Shown in pieces: positions 1 through 7,746 of a stretch of 64,000 bases of DNA. Both the position numbers and the translations under genes were made by a program. Positions within the stretch are counted from its first letter, which is position 1, and the number at the start of each line of letters is the position of its first letter. Origin of the DNA: Belnapia moabensis DSM 16746 (lineage in GTDB: Bacteria > Pseudomonadota > Alphaproteobacteria > Acetobacterales > Acetobacteraceae). The DNA lies in the NCBI RefSeq assembly GCF_000745835.1, contig NZ_JQKB01000017.1:1-64000 (forward strand), in the 5' to 3' direction. The notes under the pieces are model-generated. The model worked only from the letters and a program-made list of their open reading frames with translations. It searched no databases and was not told the DNA's origin.

Positions 1-270
1 ATCGCGGCTGTCGCGCTCGCGCTCCTTCATCGCCGCCTCCGCCCCAACCAGGGCACGGTCGCGCCACTCGCTCAGGCGGGCGACGGTGACGTTGAACTCG
101 CGGGCCACGGTCTCCAGCGGCTCACCGCGCAGCAGCCGGGTGACGGCGGCCAGCTTGCGCCGGGCAGAGTTGCGACGCTCTGGCCCGGCACCGCTCGTGG
201 AGGCGCCGGCGTCAGCGTTCTGTGCGCACGCCGGCGCCCCCGCGGGCTCGTCGTTGTGGTTCTGGTCCAT
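1..270 (-). CDS. Transposase-like HTH protein, C-terminus beyond window
   Basis: This reading frame starts at an ATG at 268-270 and is still open at the window edge, giving 90 visible residues. A GGAGGT ribosome-binding site lies seven bases upstream. Residues about 1-30 are an Ala/Gly/Asn-rich lead-in. Residues about 33-75 form a helix-turn-helix of the type found in IS3-family OrfA proteins, with the pattern RLLRGEPLETVAREFNVT followed by a Ser-Glu-Trp-Arg recognition segment. Proteins of this shape bind the ends of insertion sequences. The rest of the protein and any partner OrfB lie outside the window, so the element cannot be typed. It could also be a stand-alone DNA-binding orphan. Confidence 0.6.
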   Translation of the reverse strand, partial: MDQNHNDEPAGAPACAQNADAGASTSGAGPERRNSARRKLAAVTRLLRGEPLETVAREFNVTVARLSEWRDRALVGAEAAMKERERDSRD

Positions 271-290
271 CGGTCTGACCTCCGGTTGCG

Positions 291-1106
291 GTGACCTCTA
301 CCGCAGTCGGCTGTCTCATCGAACCGTGCCGCACCCCAAAGCAGCGTTGGCATGCTGTCGTCATCGCGGCGGTAGCGATGCTGACCAGCTGTACGGCGCC
401 ACCGGGATTAGGACAGAATGATAAGCGCTTGCCAGTGGACGTGACGGCGGCGCCTTGGCGCTCGCTCGGCTTGGTCGTCTCGGAAGTCGGCGGCCAGTGC
501 ACCGGTACACTAGTGGGGCCGCGGACGGTGCTTACGGCAGCACATTGCCTTTATAACCCCGCAACTTTGCAGCGCCTTGATGCGCGACGGATACAGTTCT
601 TCCTGGCCCCGACCAAGGGTAGCCATTCGAGACATGCGCGTGTTGTAGCCGTTGTCACAACGCCGGGTTTTTCGGTTTCGCACGACATGCGCCCTGATCC
701 GGCGGCGGCACCGAACGCGGATTGGGCGTTGCTGGTGCTGGAGAGCGAGATCGGCGATGCCGGGCGAGCGTTGTCTCTGGCGTATGGCTATCTACGGCCG
801 GGTACGCTGATCGCTTTAGGCGGCTACCAAGCAGACCGCGGACAGCAGATGGTCGCAGACACGTCCTGCACAATCGTCGCCTACGGCGTTGACACCAGCG
901 GCCGGATTATGATGCGGCATTCCTGCACGGCGACCAGCGGTGGGAGCGGTGGCCCGCTACTGACCAAAACACCAGATGGGAAATGGCTGGTGGTCGGCGT
1001 TGCCTCTTTGGCCTTGAATGGTGCCGCAGGTGGCTGGGCTGTGCCAACCGCAGCGATCGCCCAGGCGATGCAGCGGTCAACGCCATCTGTCACGCCGGGT
1101 TCATGA
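291..1106 (+). CDS. Trypsin-like serine protease, probable lipoprotein
   Basis: This 271-residue protein is predicted to be an S1/V8-like serine endopeptidase acting outside the cytoplasm. The catalytic triad is visible: His85 in LTAAHC, Asp144 in NADWALL and Ser219 in GGSGGP. Residues 21-34 form a short hydrophobic stretch ending in Leu-Thr-Ser-Cys34, which fits a lipobox, so the protein may be lipid-anchored. The start is the GTG at 291. It is chosen because the only nearby in-frame ATG, at about 378, would remove the signal segment. No clear ribosome-binding site is seen. Cys70/Cys86 and Cys193/Cys212 could form disulfides. The substrate cannot be inferred. It lies between a transposase fragment and a VanZ-like gene in an accessory region. 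Confidence 0.8.
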   Translation: MTSTAVGCLIEPCRTPKQRWHAVVIAAVAMLTSCTAPPGLGQNDKRLPVDVTAAPWRSLGLVVSEVGGQCTGTLVGPRTVLTAAHCLYNPATLQRLDARRIQFFLAPTKGSHSRHARVVAVVTTPGFSVSHDMRPDPAAAPNADWALLVLESEIGDAGRALSLAYGYLRPGTLIALGGYQADRGQQMVADTSCTIVAYGVDTSGRIMMRHSCTATSGGSGGPLLTKTPDGKWLVVGVASLALNGAAGGWAVPTAAIAQAMQRSTPSVTPGS

Positions 1107-1323
1107 GGCCTGCGGCCACCATTCTCGCACTGGAACCGCCGCTCCCGTCGCGATCCTTGGCGCCCATGACCCTGCAATGCAAGCCCTCACCACCTACCGC
1201 TTGGCGATGCGTCAGCTGCTGCGAGCGAACTCGGAGGGGCTGCGCTCCACCCAAGCCGGCGGCCGGTTTTAAGCGGTGTACGTACTGGCCGGCATAGGGG
1301 TGAAAAGGCTGTCGTCTACATCG

Positions 1324-2571
1324 TCAGGTCGAGCGAAGGCCGGGGCATGAAGATGGGGCTGACGTCGGTGAGTTTGGCCGCATGGCGCAGAGAATCAGTG
1401 CAGCGCTGAGTGCGAGCAGGCCGTCAGTAATCTCGGCAGACCTGGCAAGAAGCCGCGTTTGCATCAAGCTGATGCCGAGAGCTAGACCAACAACCAAGGC
1501 CGCCATGAGGACGAAGCGACCCGACAGTCGGACGGCCAGCCAAAGAACGCTGCCATAGAGATAGAACTTCAGCAGCATCGCTTGTAACCCTGCCTCCCAC
1601 GAACCGCGTATGATTGAGCGGAAGGGGATCCAGCCAAACGGCTGAACAACTTCGGCGAAGCGGAAGGGTGCCGCGCCCTCGGTCACGACGGTGGCAAGCA
1701 ACAGGAGAAGCAAAGCGCTGTCGGCCAGGCGAAAGCGGCGTAGCAGCAGCCAAGTCGGCATGGCAAGGCCGACAGCAAGCACCTCTGCTGGCGTTAGCAC
1801 GCGTCCTTGAATTGGAACCGCGGCAAGCAGTGTTCCAAGCATGACGGCTCCGAGGAGCGGCAGCACGAAACGTCCAGGCCATGTAGTCTCGAATAGCCGC
1901 GCTGCTAGTAGCCACAGGATGGCCAGACGCAAGGCGCGCCAGAGTTCAATCATGCCCGACTGGAGCAGCGGCCGCACGCTTGCCCGCCACTCACCAAGAT
2001 CTAGAGTAGGAACAAAAGGGCAGAGGCGGTAACCGAGCCAACAAGCCAACAGGAGCAGGGCGAAAGCATCGGCCGGGCGAAGACGCCACCCGGCACCGAC
2101 CGGGATCCTGCCATGCACAAGTACCGAAGCACCAACGGCCCCGAGGCCCCCTCCAGCGGTGTTCAGTAACAGGTCCCAACCACTCGCAAACCGGCTGGGA
2201 ATGTGGAGCTGCAAGAATTCCATAAGAGAGGAGAGTAAAGCGCAGCCGAGCAAGCCGCAGAACAGCGTGGGCATCGGGCGTATCCGGGAGGCAAAGGCCA
2301 TAGTCAGCGCCACACCGAGAGGAACGTAGAGAGCAAGGTTCGCAACAAGGTCACCGCGGCCGCCGATCGGTTGCGTGTAGGCAGTGCGCACAGCGTCTGC
2401 GAGCGAAAGCCCGTCTGGCCAAGAGTGAAACCGGAACGGGTAAAGTGAGCCGTAGACAATGAAGCTGACTATCAACGCCGTTAAAAGAAGAGCAGGAGCG
2501 CTGCGTCGTCCAGCGTCGTTTTCGGCATTTAGTAAACGATCGATAACCCTGCCCCTCCTGCGGCACCCCAT
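1324..2571 (-). CDS. VanZ-family polytopic membrane protein, internally duplicated
   Basis: This 415-residue integral membrane protein has about ten hydrophobic segments. Residues about 40-150 match the VanZ family: a YPFRF motif, GRGDLVANLALYVPLG, then MEFLQL followed by a polar turn and DLLLNTAGGG. The C-terminal third repeats the same plan in weaker form, with PFRF near residue 300, a hydrophobic pair and an EITDGLL segment, so the protein may be an internal duplication. VanZ confers low-level teicoplanin resistance in enterococci, but most family members have no known role. The ATG at 2571 lies only about ten bases past the broken end of an ISAzo13 transposase remnant. The native 5' end may therefore have been altered by the insertion, and the first residues (arginine-rich) may not be ancestral. 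Confidence 0.75.
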   Translation of the reverse strand: MGCRRRGRVIDRLLNAENDAGRRSAPALLLTALIVSFIVYGSLYPFRFHSWPDGLSLADAVRTAYTQPIGGRGDLVANLALYVPLGVALTMAFASRIRPMPTLFCGLLGCALLSSLMEFLQLHIPSRFASGWDLLLNTAGGGLGAVGASVLVHGRIPVGAGWRLRPADAFALLLLACWLGYRLCPFVPTLDLGEWRASVRPLLQSGMIELWRALRLAILWLLAARLFETTWPGRFVLPLLGAVMLGTLLAAVPIQGRVLTPAEVLAVGLAMPTWLLLRRFRLADSALLLLLLATVVTEGAAPFRFAEVVQPFGWIPFRSIIRGSWEAGLQAMLLKFYLYGSVLWLAVRLSGRFVLMAALVVGLALGISLMQTRLLARSAEITDGLLALSAALILCAMRPNSPTSAPSSCPGLRST

Positions 2572-2581
2572 CTTCTACGGC

Positions 2582-3581
2582 GAATGCTCCCGCGGGTCAT
2601 GACAAATGGTTACCGCAAGCCCGAAGGCATCACACAGCTGCTCCTGGATCTGCGCCTTCCAGACCCGGGAGCGACAGCTGTTCGAGCCACCAGCGTCGGC
2701 CAGCACCAGCAGGCGGTCTGCCTTGGGAAAGGCTCGCTGGCTATCCTGCCACTACCAGTCGCTGATCGCCTCGACCGCGAAGCGTGGTGTGTCGAAGCAG
2801 TCACCGATCACGACGTAGCCATGGTTCCTTGTTGTCTCATAGATGCCGTAGGGGATGGCCTGCCCGACCGCATCCTGCGGCCAGTCGTGCACCAACACCG
2901 GATCGGCCTGTCAGCACCAGCGGCGCCCTGGGTTCTTGAAGTTACTGGTCAGCTCTCTTTTTTCGAATCAACGCTGATGACTGGTACGCCAGCAGCCTCG
3001 AACCGGCGGCGCTCTTCAGCGATGTGCTCAAACTGCGCATTGCGTTCCGGCACGCTGCGCGTCTCACCGCGTCTGCTATTGGCCTTCGGCGAGTAGCCGA
3101 GCTCACGCAGCAGCCGGGCCACTGTTGGTCGGCTTGCTGAGTGGCCAGAGGCGCTCAGCGCTTCGCTGAGTTGCCGCAGCGAGCGGCGCTTGCCTTTGGC
3201 GCGCTTGCCCATGGGATCACCGGCTGTCTCGAGCTCAAGCAGATCTGCCAGTGCCGTGGTGAGCCCAGCATCCTGCCTTTCGCGTGCCGGACGCCCAGCA
3301 CCTCGGCGTCGAATGCGCTCCGTTGTGCGGTCCGCCAGGTCGGAGGACAGTTCGCGCTGGCCACGCGCAATGGTTTGACGGTCCAGCCCCGTGATCTCGG
3401 CAAGCCGCTGCACGCCGCCGTGCCCTTGGCGGGTGGCCTCAACGGTGGCAAACCAGCGACGCTGCTGCTCATCAAGGCGGCTGATCAGCAGGTTGATCTG
3501 CCGATGCAGCAACTGATCGGGATGGGGCTGGCGTGAGCGACAGGCAGCGCAGCCGCACTGATGCAGAACAGAGGCAGCCAT
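2582..3581 (-). pseudogene. ISAzo13-family transposase, decayed and truncated
   Basis: An intact N-terminal half starts at the ATG at 3581, behind GGAGGTGATC. It covers the HTH region (GVQRLAEITGLDRQTIARG) and the conserved segment ending SVDSKK, where a stop falls at about 2949. Continuing in the -1 frame from a run of six A gives the expected C-terminal homology: ELTSNFKNPGRRW, then AIPYGIYE, then RLLVLADAGGSNS. The catalytic half is therefore out of frame. It also contains a TGA after GRRWC and a TAG inside the expected Trp-Trp pair. The homology ends abruptly near 2582, before the usual SKWNKIEHR motif. This is a dead element with a frameshift, two nonsense codons and a 3' truncation. Terminal inverted repeats were not identified. 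Confidence 0.85.
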
Positions 3582-3739
3582 GATCACCTCCGCGCCAAGG
3601 TCTTGAGACGTAATGGCGAGTTTAGCGCATGCCCCCGGCAAACCACTGGATAAATTATTGCGTGCCGTGCCCTTAGTCAACTTCACAGCTGACCCGTGGC
3701 CAGAGTGACAGAATGGACTGTGGTGACAGTTATCGGCGT

Positions 3740-4048
3740 ATGGATTCACCAACCTCCGACAAGCTTACCAGAGCGGAGCCGACGGACGAGGAACGCCAGC
3801 TCTGTGACGCCGATCGCTTGCAGGCAACTTTGGTACGGGTGCTGGTCGGCCAAGCGCTGCATAGTCGCGGCATTACCACCACTGCCGTGATCGGCACCGT
3901 GATCGGCATGCCGGCGGCCGAGGCAACAAAGCTGATGACGAGTAAGCAGTGGCGGGCTGGTGACGTGGCGCTGCTGGAGGCGGCTGCGACCAAGTTAGGG
4001 TTGGTGGTGAACGCTGAGGGGGAGCGGCAGAAAACGTATACAATCTGA
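3740..4048 (+). CDS. Hypothetical small protein
   Basis: I do not recognise this 102-residue protein. The ATG at 3740 (MDSPTSDKLT) is preferred over the in-frame ATG at 3713, which adds nine residues (MDCGDSYRR) without conserved character. Residues 1-25 are polar and acidic. Residues about 30-90 are predicted helical, with the pattern ALHSRGITTTAVIGTVIGM followed by AAEATKLMTSKQW. This could be a small helix-turn-helix, because the TKLMTSKQW segment resembles a phage-repressor-like recognition region. No ribosome-binding site is obvious. It sits alone between the transposase remnant and a PEP-CTERM gene. Function is unknown; a DNA-binding role is only a guess. Confidence 0.45.
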   Translation: MDSPTSDKLTRAEPTDEERQLCDADRLQATLVRVLVGQALHSRGITTTAVIGTVIGMPAAEATKLMTSKQWRAGDVALLEAAATKLGLVVNAEGERQKTYTI

Positions 4049-4192
4049 GAAACCAGAATGCGCCTCAGAGGTTGAATAGAGCGAGGCTCGGACCGCCTCA
4101 CTTTACGACATCAGGCAACACCGCAGGCGCCCGCTCCTCACCATCGAGGGCGGGCGTTCTGTCTGGAAGAGGCCGAATACGCGGCAGCAGTC

Positions 4193-4339
4193 ATGGAAAT
4201 GGACAAGCTTCCCAACCCGAGCGCCACCATCGACCGGCTCCAGGTCCTGGCGCGATATGCCGTCCGGTACTTCGACCGCGAGCAGCTACGGGAGCTGATG
4301 GCTGCGCTGCTTGCCATTCCTCGTGCTGACTATAGCTGA
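4193..4339 (+). CDS. Possible 48-residue peptide
   Basis: This frame encodes 48 residues, beginning MEMDKLPNPSATIDRL and ending IPRADYS, with an amphipathic helix in the middle (AVRYFDREQLRELMAALLA). Its amino-acid composition looks protein-like, and the frame is also open upstream of the ATG. The ribosome-binding site is poor (GGAAGAGG, too far from the start). It could be the end of a degraded gene. No family was recognised. Confidence 0.25.
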   Translation: MEMDKLPNPSATIDRLQVLARYAVRYFDREQLRELMAALLAIPRADYS

Positions 4340-4506
4340 GTAGCCCGACCATCCCTTGCGGCCCGGCATCCCCCAACCTGCCAAGCCGCCATTGCCCGCC
4401 TAACGCCTCGCAGCGCAGAGCCTTGGGCTGTCACATTTTTTTACGCAATTTTATTGCGGAACATTCGACAGCTCGTAAACTGCTGAAGTACGGACACTTT
4501 TCTGCC

Positions 4507-4521
4507 TGGCATCACATTTGC
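4507..4521 (+). promoter_or_regulatory. Sigma-54 (-24/-12) promoter of the PEP-CTERM gene
   Basis: The sequence TGGCAT-CACAT-TTGC has GG and GC separated by exactly ten bases. This matches the RpoN consensus TGGCAC-N5-TTGC with one mismatch. It lies about 50 bases upstream of the PEP-CTERM start. PEP-CTERM genes in several proteobacteria are known to be controlled by RpoN with the PrsK/PrsR two-component system, so the location agrees with the family. No activator site was identified. Confidence 0.65.
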
Positions 4522-4573
4522 AAGATATGCGCCTACGCGTTGTCAAAACGGCAACCGTGATGGGAGCGACATA

Positions 4574-5419
4574 ATGTCTGGAACCTACAAGTTTGCAGTA
4601 CAGGGCGCGAGTGCGCTGGCCCTTTCCATCGGCCTGCTCGGCGCCCCGGCCCAAGCCGCCATCCTCACCTTCACCACTACAGGAACGATCTCCGACGGTT
4701 ACGACTATGGTGCCTTCGGACTTGGCACACAGAATAACCCGGTGTCTCTCTACGGCCAGGCCTACACCTTGTCGCAGACCTTCAACACGGACACCGTGAC
4801 TAGTAGCTATAACTACCAGCCGTATCACGATATTCAGTATGCATATTATGCAGCATCTCAGACTCAAGCAACCGTTAATGGGGTGACAGTAAGTTTTAAC
4901 ACGGATGGCATATATTTATACAACTATAATTACGCTCAAAACAACAGCATTTTCACCCAGGACTATAGATACTCTAGTGGATACACATATTTTTTAGACG
5001 GTATAAATACTAGTGGGCAAGTTAATTATGGGTACGATCATTTTTACACACAAGGTTATAATAATACATACAACTACACCTATGACTACAATAGTGGATC
5101 CGGTGGCTATTCTTCGTATATTTACCAACATGCTTACCAATACATAACTTCTTACACCAATGATTTTCTTTCAAGTTCCAACCCCAACCAGTCCCTCTCC
5201 TACACGCTGCAACCCTCGGATTACGGCTACGCGTATGTGCAGCTTCAGGATAACGCGTACAGCTACACCACGTATTTCAGTGGGACCCCAATTTCAGCCA
5301 CTGTGAACGCGATCGATGTGCCCGAGCCCGCGTCCCTCGCTCTATTCGGTGCGGGCCTACTCGGCATCGTCGCTGTCCGCCGCAACCGGACACGCGGGCG
5401 AGCCACAGCCGCGGCCTAA
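4574..5419 (+). CDS. PEP-CTERM sorting-domain protein, Tyr/Asn-rich
   Basis: This 281-residue exported protein has a signal peptide cleaved near Ala28 (AQA). Its C-terminus carries VPEP at 249-252, a hydrophobic segment and an Arg-rich tail (RRNRTR), the hallmark of substrates of exosortase/EpsH. The mature part (about 60-230) is extraordinarily rich in Tyr, Asn, Ser, Thr and Gln, with repeated Y-N-Y and Y-x-Y steps and no visible catalytic motif. This suggests a structural surface or matrix protein. The gene has GGGAG eight bases before the ATG. The middle of the gene (about 4800-5180) is much lower in GC than its neighbours, partly because of Tyr/Asn codons. No exosortase gene is in the window. 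Confidence 0.85.
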   Translation: MSGTYKFAVQGASALALSIGLLGAPAQAAILTFTTTGTISDGYDYGAFGLGTQNNPVSLYGQAYTLSQTFNTDTVTSSYNYQPYHDIQYAYYAASQTQATVNGVTVSFNTDGIYLYNYNYAQNNSIFTQDYRYSSGYTYFLDGINTSGQVNYGYDHFYTQGYNNTYNYTYDYNSGSGGYSSYIYQHAYQYITSYTNDFLSSSNPNQSLSYTLQPSDYGYAYVQLQDNAYSYTTYFSGTPISATVNAIDVPEPASLALFGAGLLGIVAVRRNRTRGRATAAA

Positions 5420-5448
5420 AACCGCAATGTAGTTGGGAAACACGACAG

Positions 5449-5495
5449 GGCGGCTCCAGCCGGCGGGGCAACCACGATACCGGACTGGAGCCGCC
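5449..5495 (+). terminator. Hairpin downstream of the PEP-CTERM gene
   Basis: Perfect 11-base arms GGCGGCTCCAG (5449-5459) and CTGGAGCCGCC (5485-5495) flank a 25-base loop, about 30 bases after the stop codon. There is no T-run, so it may be a transcript-stabilising structure or a factor-dependent terminator rather than a canonical intrinsic terminator. Confidence 0.45.
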
Positions 5496-5629
5496 AGGCT
5501 TCTCGCCAGCGGCGCACGCAAGCGCTTCCGGCAGCTACGCCACTTTTTCCTTCGCCCGGTGCAGGTGTTATCGCTGGAGGCGTGCCCGTCATGATGGTGG
5601 CAGCCGTTCGGCGGCAAAGGAGATCGGTC

Positions 5630-6250
5630 GTGAGCGAACCTGCAAACGGTAGTTTGGTCCGGCTTGGCGCTGCACTTTGTTTGATCGGCGCACTAGGGAG
5701 CCCAGCACGCGCAGCGGACGCGCAAGGGCAGTTCGCCCTTGAGGGCGGCGGAGGGGCCAAGTGTTCCGCCTTCGTGGAGGCCCACGACAAGCGCTCCCCA
5801 GAGGTGCAGCTTTTCCTGGGCTGGATCGATGGCTACGTCACAGCCGCAAACCAGCTGACCCCCGAGACCTTCGACCTGACGCCTTGGCAGACGGGCGCGC
5901 TGCTGCTGGATTTTGCCGCGAACTACTGTAGGCGTGAGCCGGAGCATCCATTCGCGCTCGCCGTCAGCCGCGTGCTGGGCTCGCTGGCGCCGGACCGCTT
6001 GCGGGCGCCGTCAACCACCGTGGCCCTCCAGAGTGGGACCCGCACTGTCAACCTGTATGAGGAGGTGGTGAGGAGGGCACAACAGGCCCTGTCACGCCGC
6101 GGCTACGATGTCGGCACCGTGGACGGAGCATACGGCGCCAAGACACGAGCCGCGGTCGAGAAGTTCCAGACCGAGAACCGCATTGAGGCAAACGGGCTCC
6201 TCGACCAGCGGACGCTCTTTGCCCTTCTTCTCCAACGACCGCAGCAGTGA
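5630..6250 (+). CDS. Exported peptidoglycan-binding domain protein
   Basis: This 206-residue protein has a signal peptide ending near Ala28 (SPARA) and a C-terminal PG_binding_1 domain at about 141-203. The domain shows the typical pattern AQQALSRRGYDVGTVDG then GAYGAKTRAAVEKFQ. The central part (about 40-125) carries two cysteines (Cys45, Cys100) and resembles small periplasmic helical domains that follow the pattern C...F..W..GY. The start is the GTG at 5630, with AGGAG seven bases upstream. A longer frame to 5582 lacks a ribosome-binding site. It probably binds the cell wall in the periplasm. The role of the central domain is unknown. Confidence 0.75.
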   Translation: MSEPANGSLVRLGAALCLIGALGSPARAADAQGQFALEGGGGAKCSAFVEAHDKRSPEVQLFLGWIDGYVTAANQLTPETFDLTPWQTGALLLDFAANYCRREPEHPFALAVSRVLGSLAPDRLRAPSTTVALQSGTRTVNLYEEVVRRAQQALSRRGYDVGTVDGAYGAKTRAAVEKFQTENRIEANGLLDQRTLFALLLQRPQQ

Positions 6251-6386
6251 TGACGCGGAGAACCAGCGCCACTGCTAGTGCGGAACGCTCGCAAACCGGC
6301 CCAACGGGAGCCGTGTAAAGGACCGTCTCCTTCTGCAAGCGATACGACACCTCGAGGCTCCATCCGGGGAGGCCTTACCTTTGCAG

Positions 6387-6432
6387 TCAGCCCTTCGCCA
6401 GCATCGCCCAAGCACGCATCGCCGCCCCGCAC
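6387..6432. repeat. Direct repeat, copy A (partner at 7384-7429)
   Basis: About 46 bases are shared with 7384-7429 with three mismatches. The shared part encodes the last 15 residues (CGAAMRAWAMLAKG and stop) of the ABA-sandwich-like protein on the minus strand. This is a paralogue fragment rather than an attachment site. Confidence 0.7.
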
Positions 6433-6725
6433 ATGGATAGCGGCAGGGTCCGCCCCCATTGCCCATGATGGGGGAAGGGCAGCGTGTCAGCGTCGCGGCC
6501 GGCACGGCGGCATGGCGCATAGACCCGGCCAGCCGCATAGGTGGCGGTGATCCACTCGAAGCCTAGCGGCAGCAGGGTCCGCGCCGCCTCTGCATCGGTC
6601 GTGTAGAACGGCACCGGGCCAGTGCGGCCTGTCGCCTGATGGATGGCCTCGTCCGCAATGCGGCTGCCGGTTTTGATCACAGCCAGCCGGTCAGCAATGC
6701 GGATCAGGAGCTCAAAGGAGCTCAC
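6387..6725 (-). CDS. Phage ABA-sandwich-like hypothetical protein
   Basis: This 112-residue protein begins with GTG at 6725 and overlaps the preceding gene by four bases (GTGA), so it is translationally coupled to it. The order of motifs fits phage-derived proteins with the so-called ABA sandwich fold: PVPFYTTDAEAARTLLPLGF in the middle and an Ala-rich C-terminal helix (CGAAMRAWAMLAKG). A remnant of a second copy of its 3' end lies about 1 kb away at 7384. Function is unknown. It belongs to a three-gene minus-strand cluster next to tRNA-Lys, which suggests prophage or island cargo. Confidence 0.55.
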   Translation of the reverse strand: MSSFELLIRIADRLAVIKTGSRIADEAIHQATGRTGPVPFYTTDAEAARTLLPLGFEWITATYAAGRVYAPCRRAGRDADTLPFPHHGQWGRTLPLSMCGAAMRAWAMLAKG

Positions 6726-6988
6726 CGCCCAGCCTTCGGCACCAGGCGCATGTACCCCGGCAGCCGCTTCTCATCGACCCATAGATCCACCAGCGGCGTG
6801 ATGGTCCCAGCCGCGCCGAAGCTGTGGCCGTCCAGCGGGTGGCCATCCATGCGCAGGCGGCAAACGTAGCCGCCCTTCAGGCAGTCGATGACGGCGCCAC
6901 GGTAGGTATAGGATGGGCCACCGCGCGGGCCATCAGCGGCGGTCTCGACGAGTTGGGGAAGCTCGGGCGAGATCAATGGATCACTCAT
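6722..6988 (-). CDS. Hypothetical protein of the phage-like cluster
   Basis: I do not recognise this 88-residue protein by name. The ATG at 6988 (MSDPLISPEL) is chosen over the in-frame start at 7042 because the extra 18 residues show no conserved character. The body is beta-rich, with GGPSYTYRGAVIDCLKGGYV and a C-terminal WVDEKRLPGYMRLVP. Its stop codon overlaps the GTG of the next gene, so the two are expressed together. The composition resembles small phage or island proteins. There is no signal peptide or membrane segment. Confidence 0.5.
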   Translation of the reverse strand: MSDPLISPELPQLVETAADGPRGGPSYTYRGAVIDCLKGGYVCRLRMDGHPLDGHSFGAAGTITPLVDLWVDEKRLPGYMRLVPKAGR

Positions 6989-7032
6989 CCGACCAGCTTC
7001 CGCCATCGGCGCCGCCTCCTCCAAATCGCCAG

Positions 7033-7338
7033 CTACTCCCAAACCCGCATCCCCTGCGTCTCCGGCAGCCGCCCGTCATGCCCCCTGGCTTCCGGTGATC
7101 GACTACTGGACATGACTTGCAGCGAAATCCGCCGCCCGCATGGCCGGCACCTAAGTCGGGCGGCCAGCGCGCCAACCGTCGCCTCGGCCGAGCCCATGAG
7201 CTCGATGGCTGCCTCGACCCCGATTGTCACACTACGGGGGCAGCCCAGGCAGGAGCCGGCAAACCACATGGTCCCGGCAGACGGAAGGTAGCAGCGGAGG
7301 TGGACAAAGCCGTCATGGCCAAGGCTATCAGAGGGCAT
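7033..7338 (-). CDS. Hypothetical Cys-containing small protein
   Basis: This 101-residue protein begins at the ATG at 7338; a TTG two codons upstream is possible. It carries a C-x-x-C pair in CLGC and a second in CRPC within an otherwise conserved-looking core (ATVGALAARLRCRPCGRR). The arrangement could bind one zinc ion as a split zinc ribbon. The C-terminus is polar and acidic/basic mixed. It is first in the three-gene minus-strand cluster 7338-6387. I recall similar unnamed proteins in Rhodospirillales phage or island regions, but no function is known. Confidence 0.5.
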   Translation of the reverse strand: MPSDSLGHDGFVHLRCYLPSAGTMWFAGSCLGCPRSVTIGVEAAIELMGSAEATVGALAARLRCRPCGRRISLQVMSSSRSPEARGHDGRLPETQGMRVWE

Positions 7339-7383
7339 GAGCAAACCTAGCCAATCCAGCGTCGTCAGAACGGCCGCCGCGCC

Positions 7384-7500
7384 TCAGCCCTTCGCTAGCA
7401 TCGCCCAAGCCCGCATCGCCGCCCCACACAATGCGACTTTGCCCCACCAGCGGGCGTCCGCGTGTCCGGCGTAGTGGCAGGAGCTACCTGATACCGCAAA
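7384..7500 (-). pseudogene. 3' fragment of a second ABA-sandwich-like gene
   Basis: The minus-strand frame ending at 7384 reads HADARWWGK followed by VALCGAAMRAWAMLAKG and a stop. The last 15 residues match the intact gene at 6387, and the DARWWGK segment fits the same phage family. No start codon exists in the open part: an in-frame TAG occurs about 50 codons upstream. This is a truncated paralogue lying between the phage-like cluster and tRNA-Lys. Confidence 0.6.
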
Positions 7501-7614
7501 TTCGTTATCTGATGAGCGAGAGCTAACTGCCGTCTAGCGGGTCCGCACTAGGTCCGCAGAAAACCAGCGCCGTCAACAAGTGGACCAGACTGCCAGCTAA
7601 GCCTCTGAACAGAA

Positions 7615-7690
<76 letters not shown>

Positions 7691-7746
7691 CCATCGGGAG
7701 GCGCTTTCTAACGCCCGCCGCGGCTTTGTCCAGCCCCTATCGGCAC

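Larger units (their letters stand above)
4049..4573. other. Long intergenic stretch with one possible short ORF
   Basis: This 525-base stretch holds no recognised gene. The 4430-4573 part is A/T-rich compared with its surroundings and contains the promoter region of the downstream PEP-CTERM gene. A short frame at 4193-4339 is listed separately. No tRNA, CRISPR array or inverted repeat longer than eight bases was noticed. Confidence 0.5.

Noticed and set aside
1107-1323. A possible 30-codon peptide ending near 1272 after the protease gene.
   Set aside because: No ribosome-binding site, no recognisable motif and an unusual composition; it was not kept as a gene.
2940-2965. A run of six A followed by G inside the ISAzo13 transposase could be a programmed -1 frameshift site.
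   Set aside because: The downstream frame also contains two further stop codons (TGA after GRRWC and TAG in the Trp pair) and is truncated, so the element is dead. A simple indel is a better explanation.
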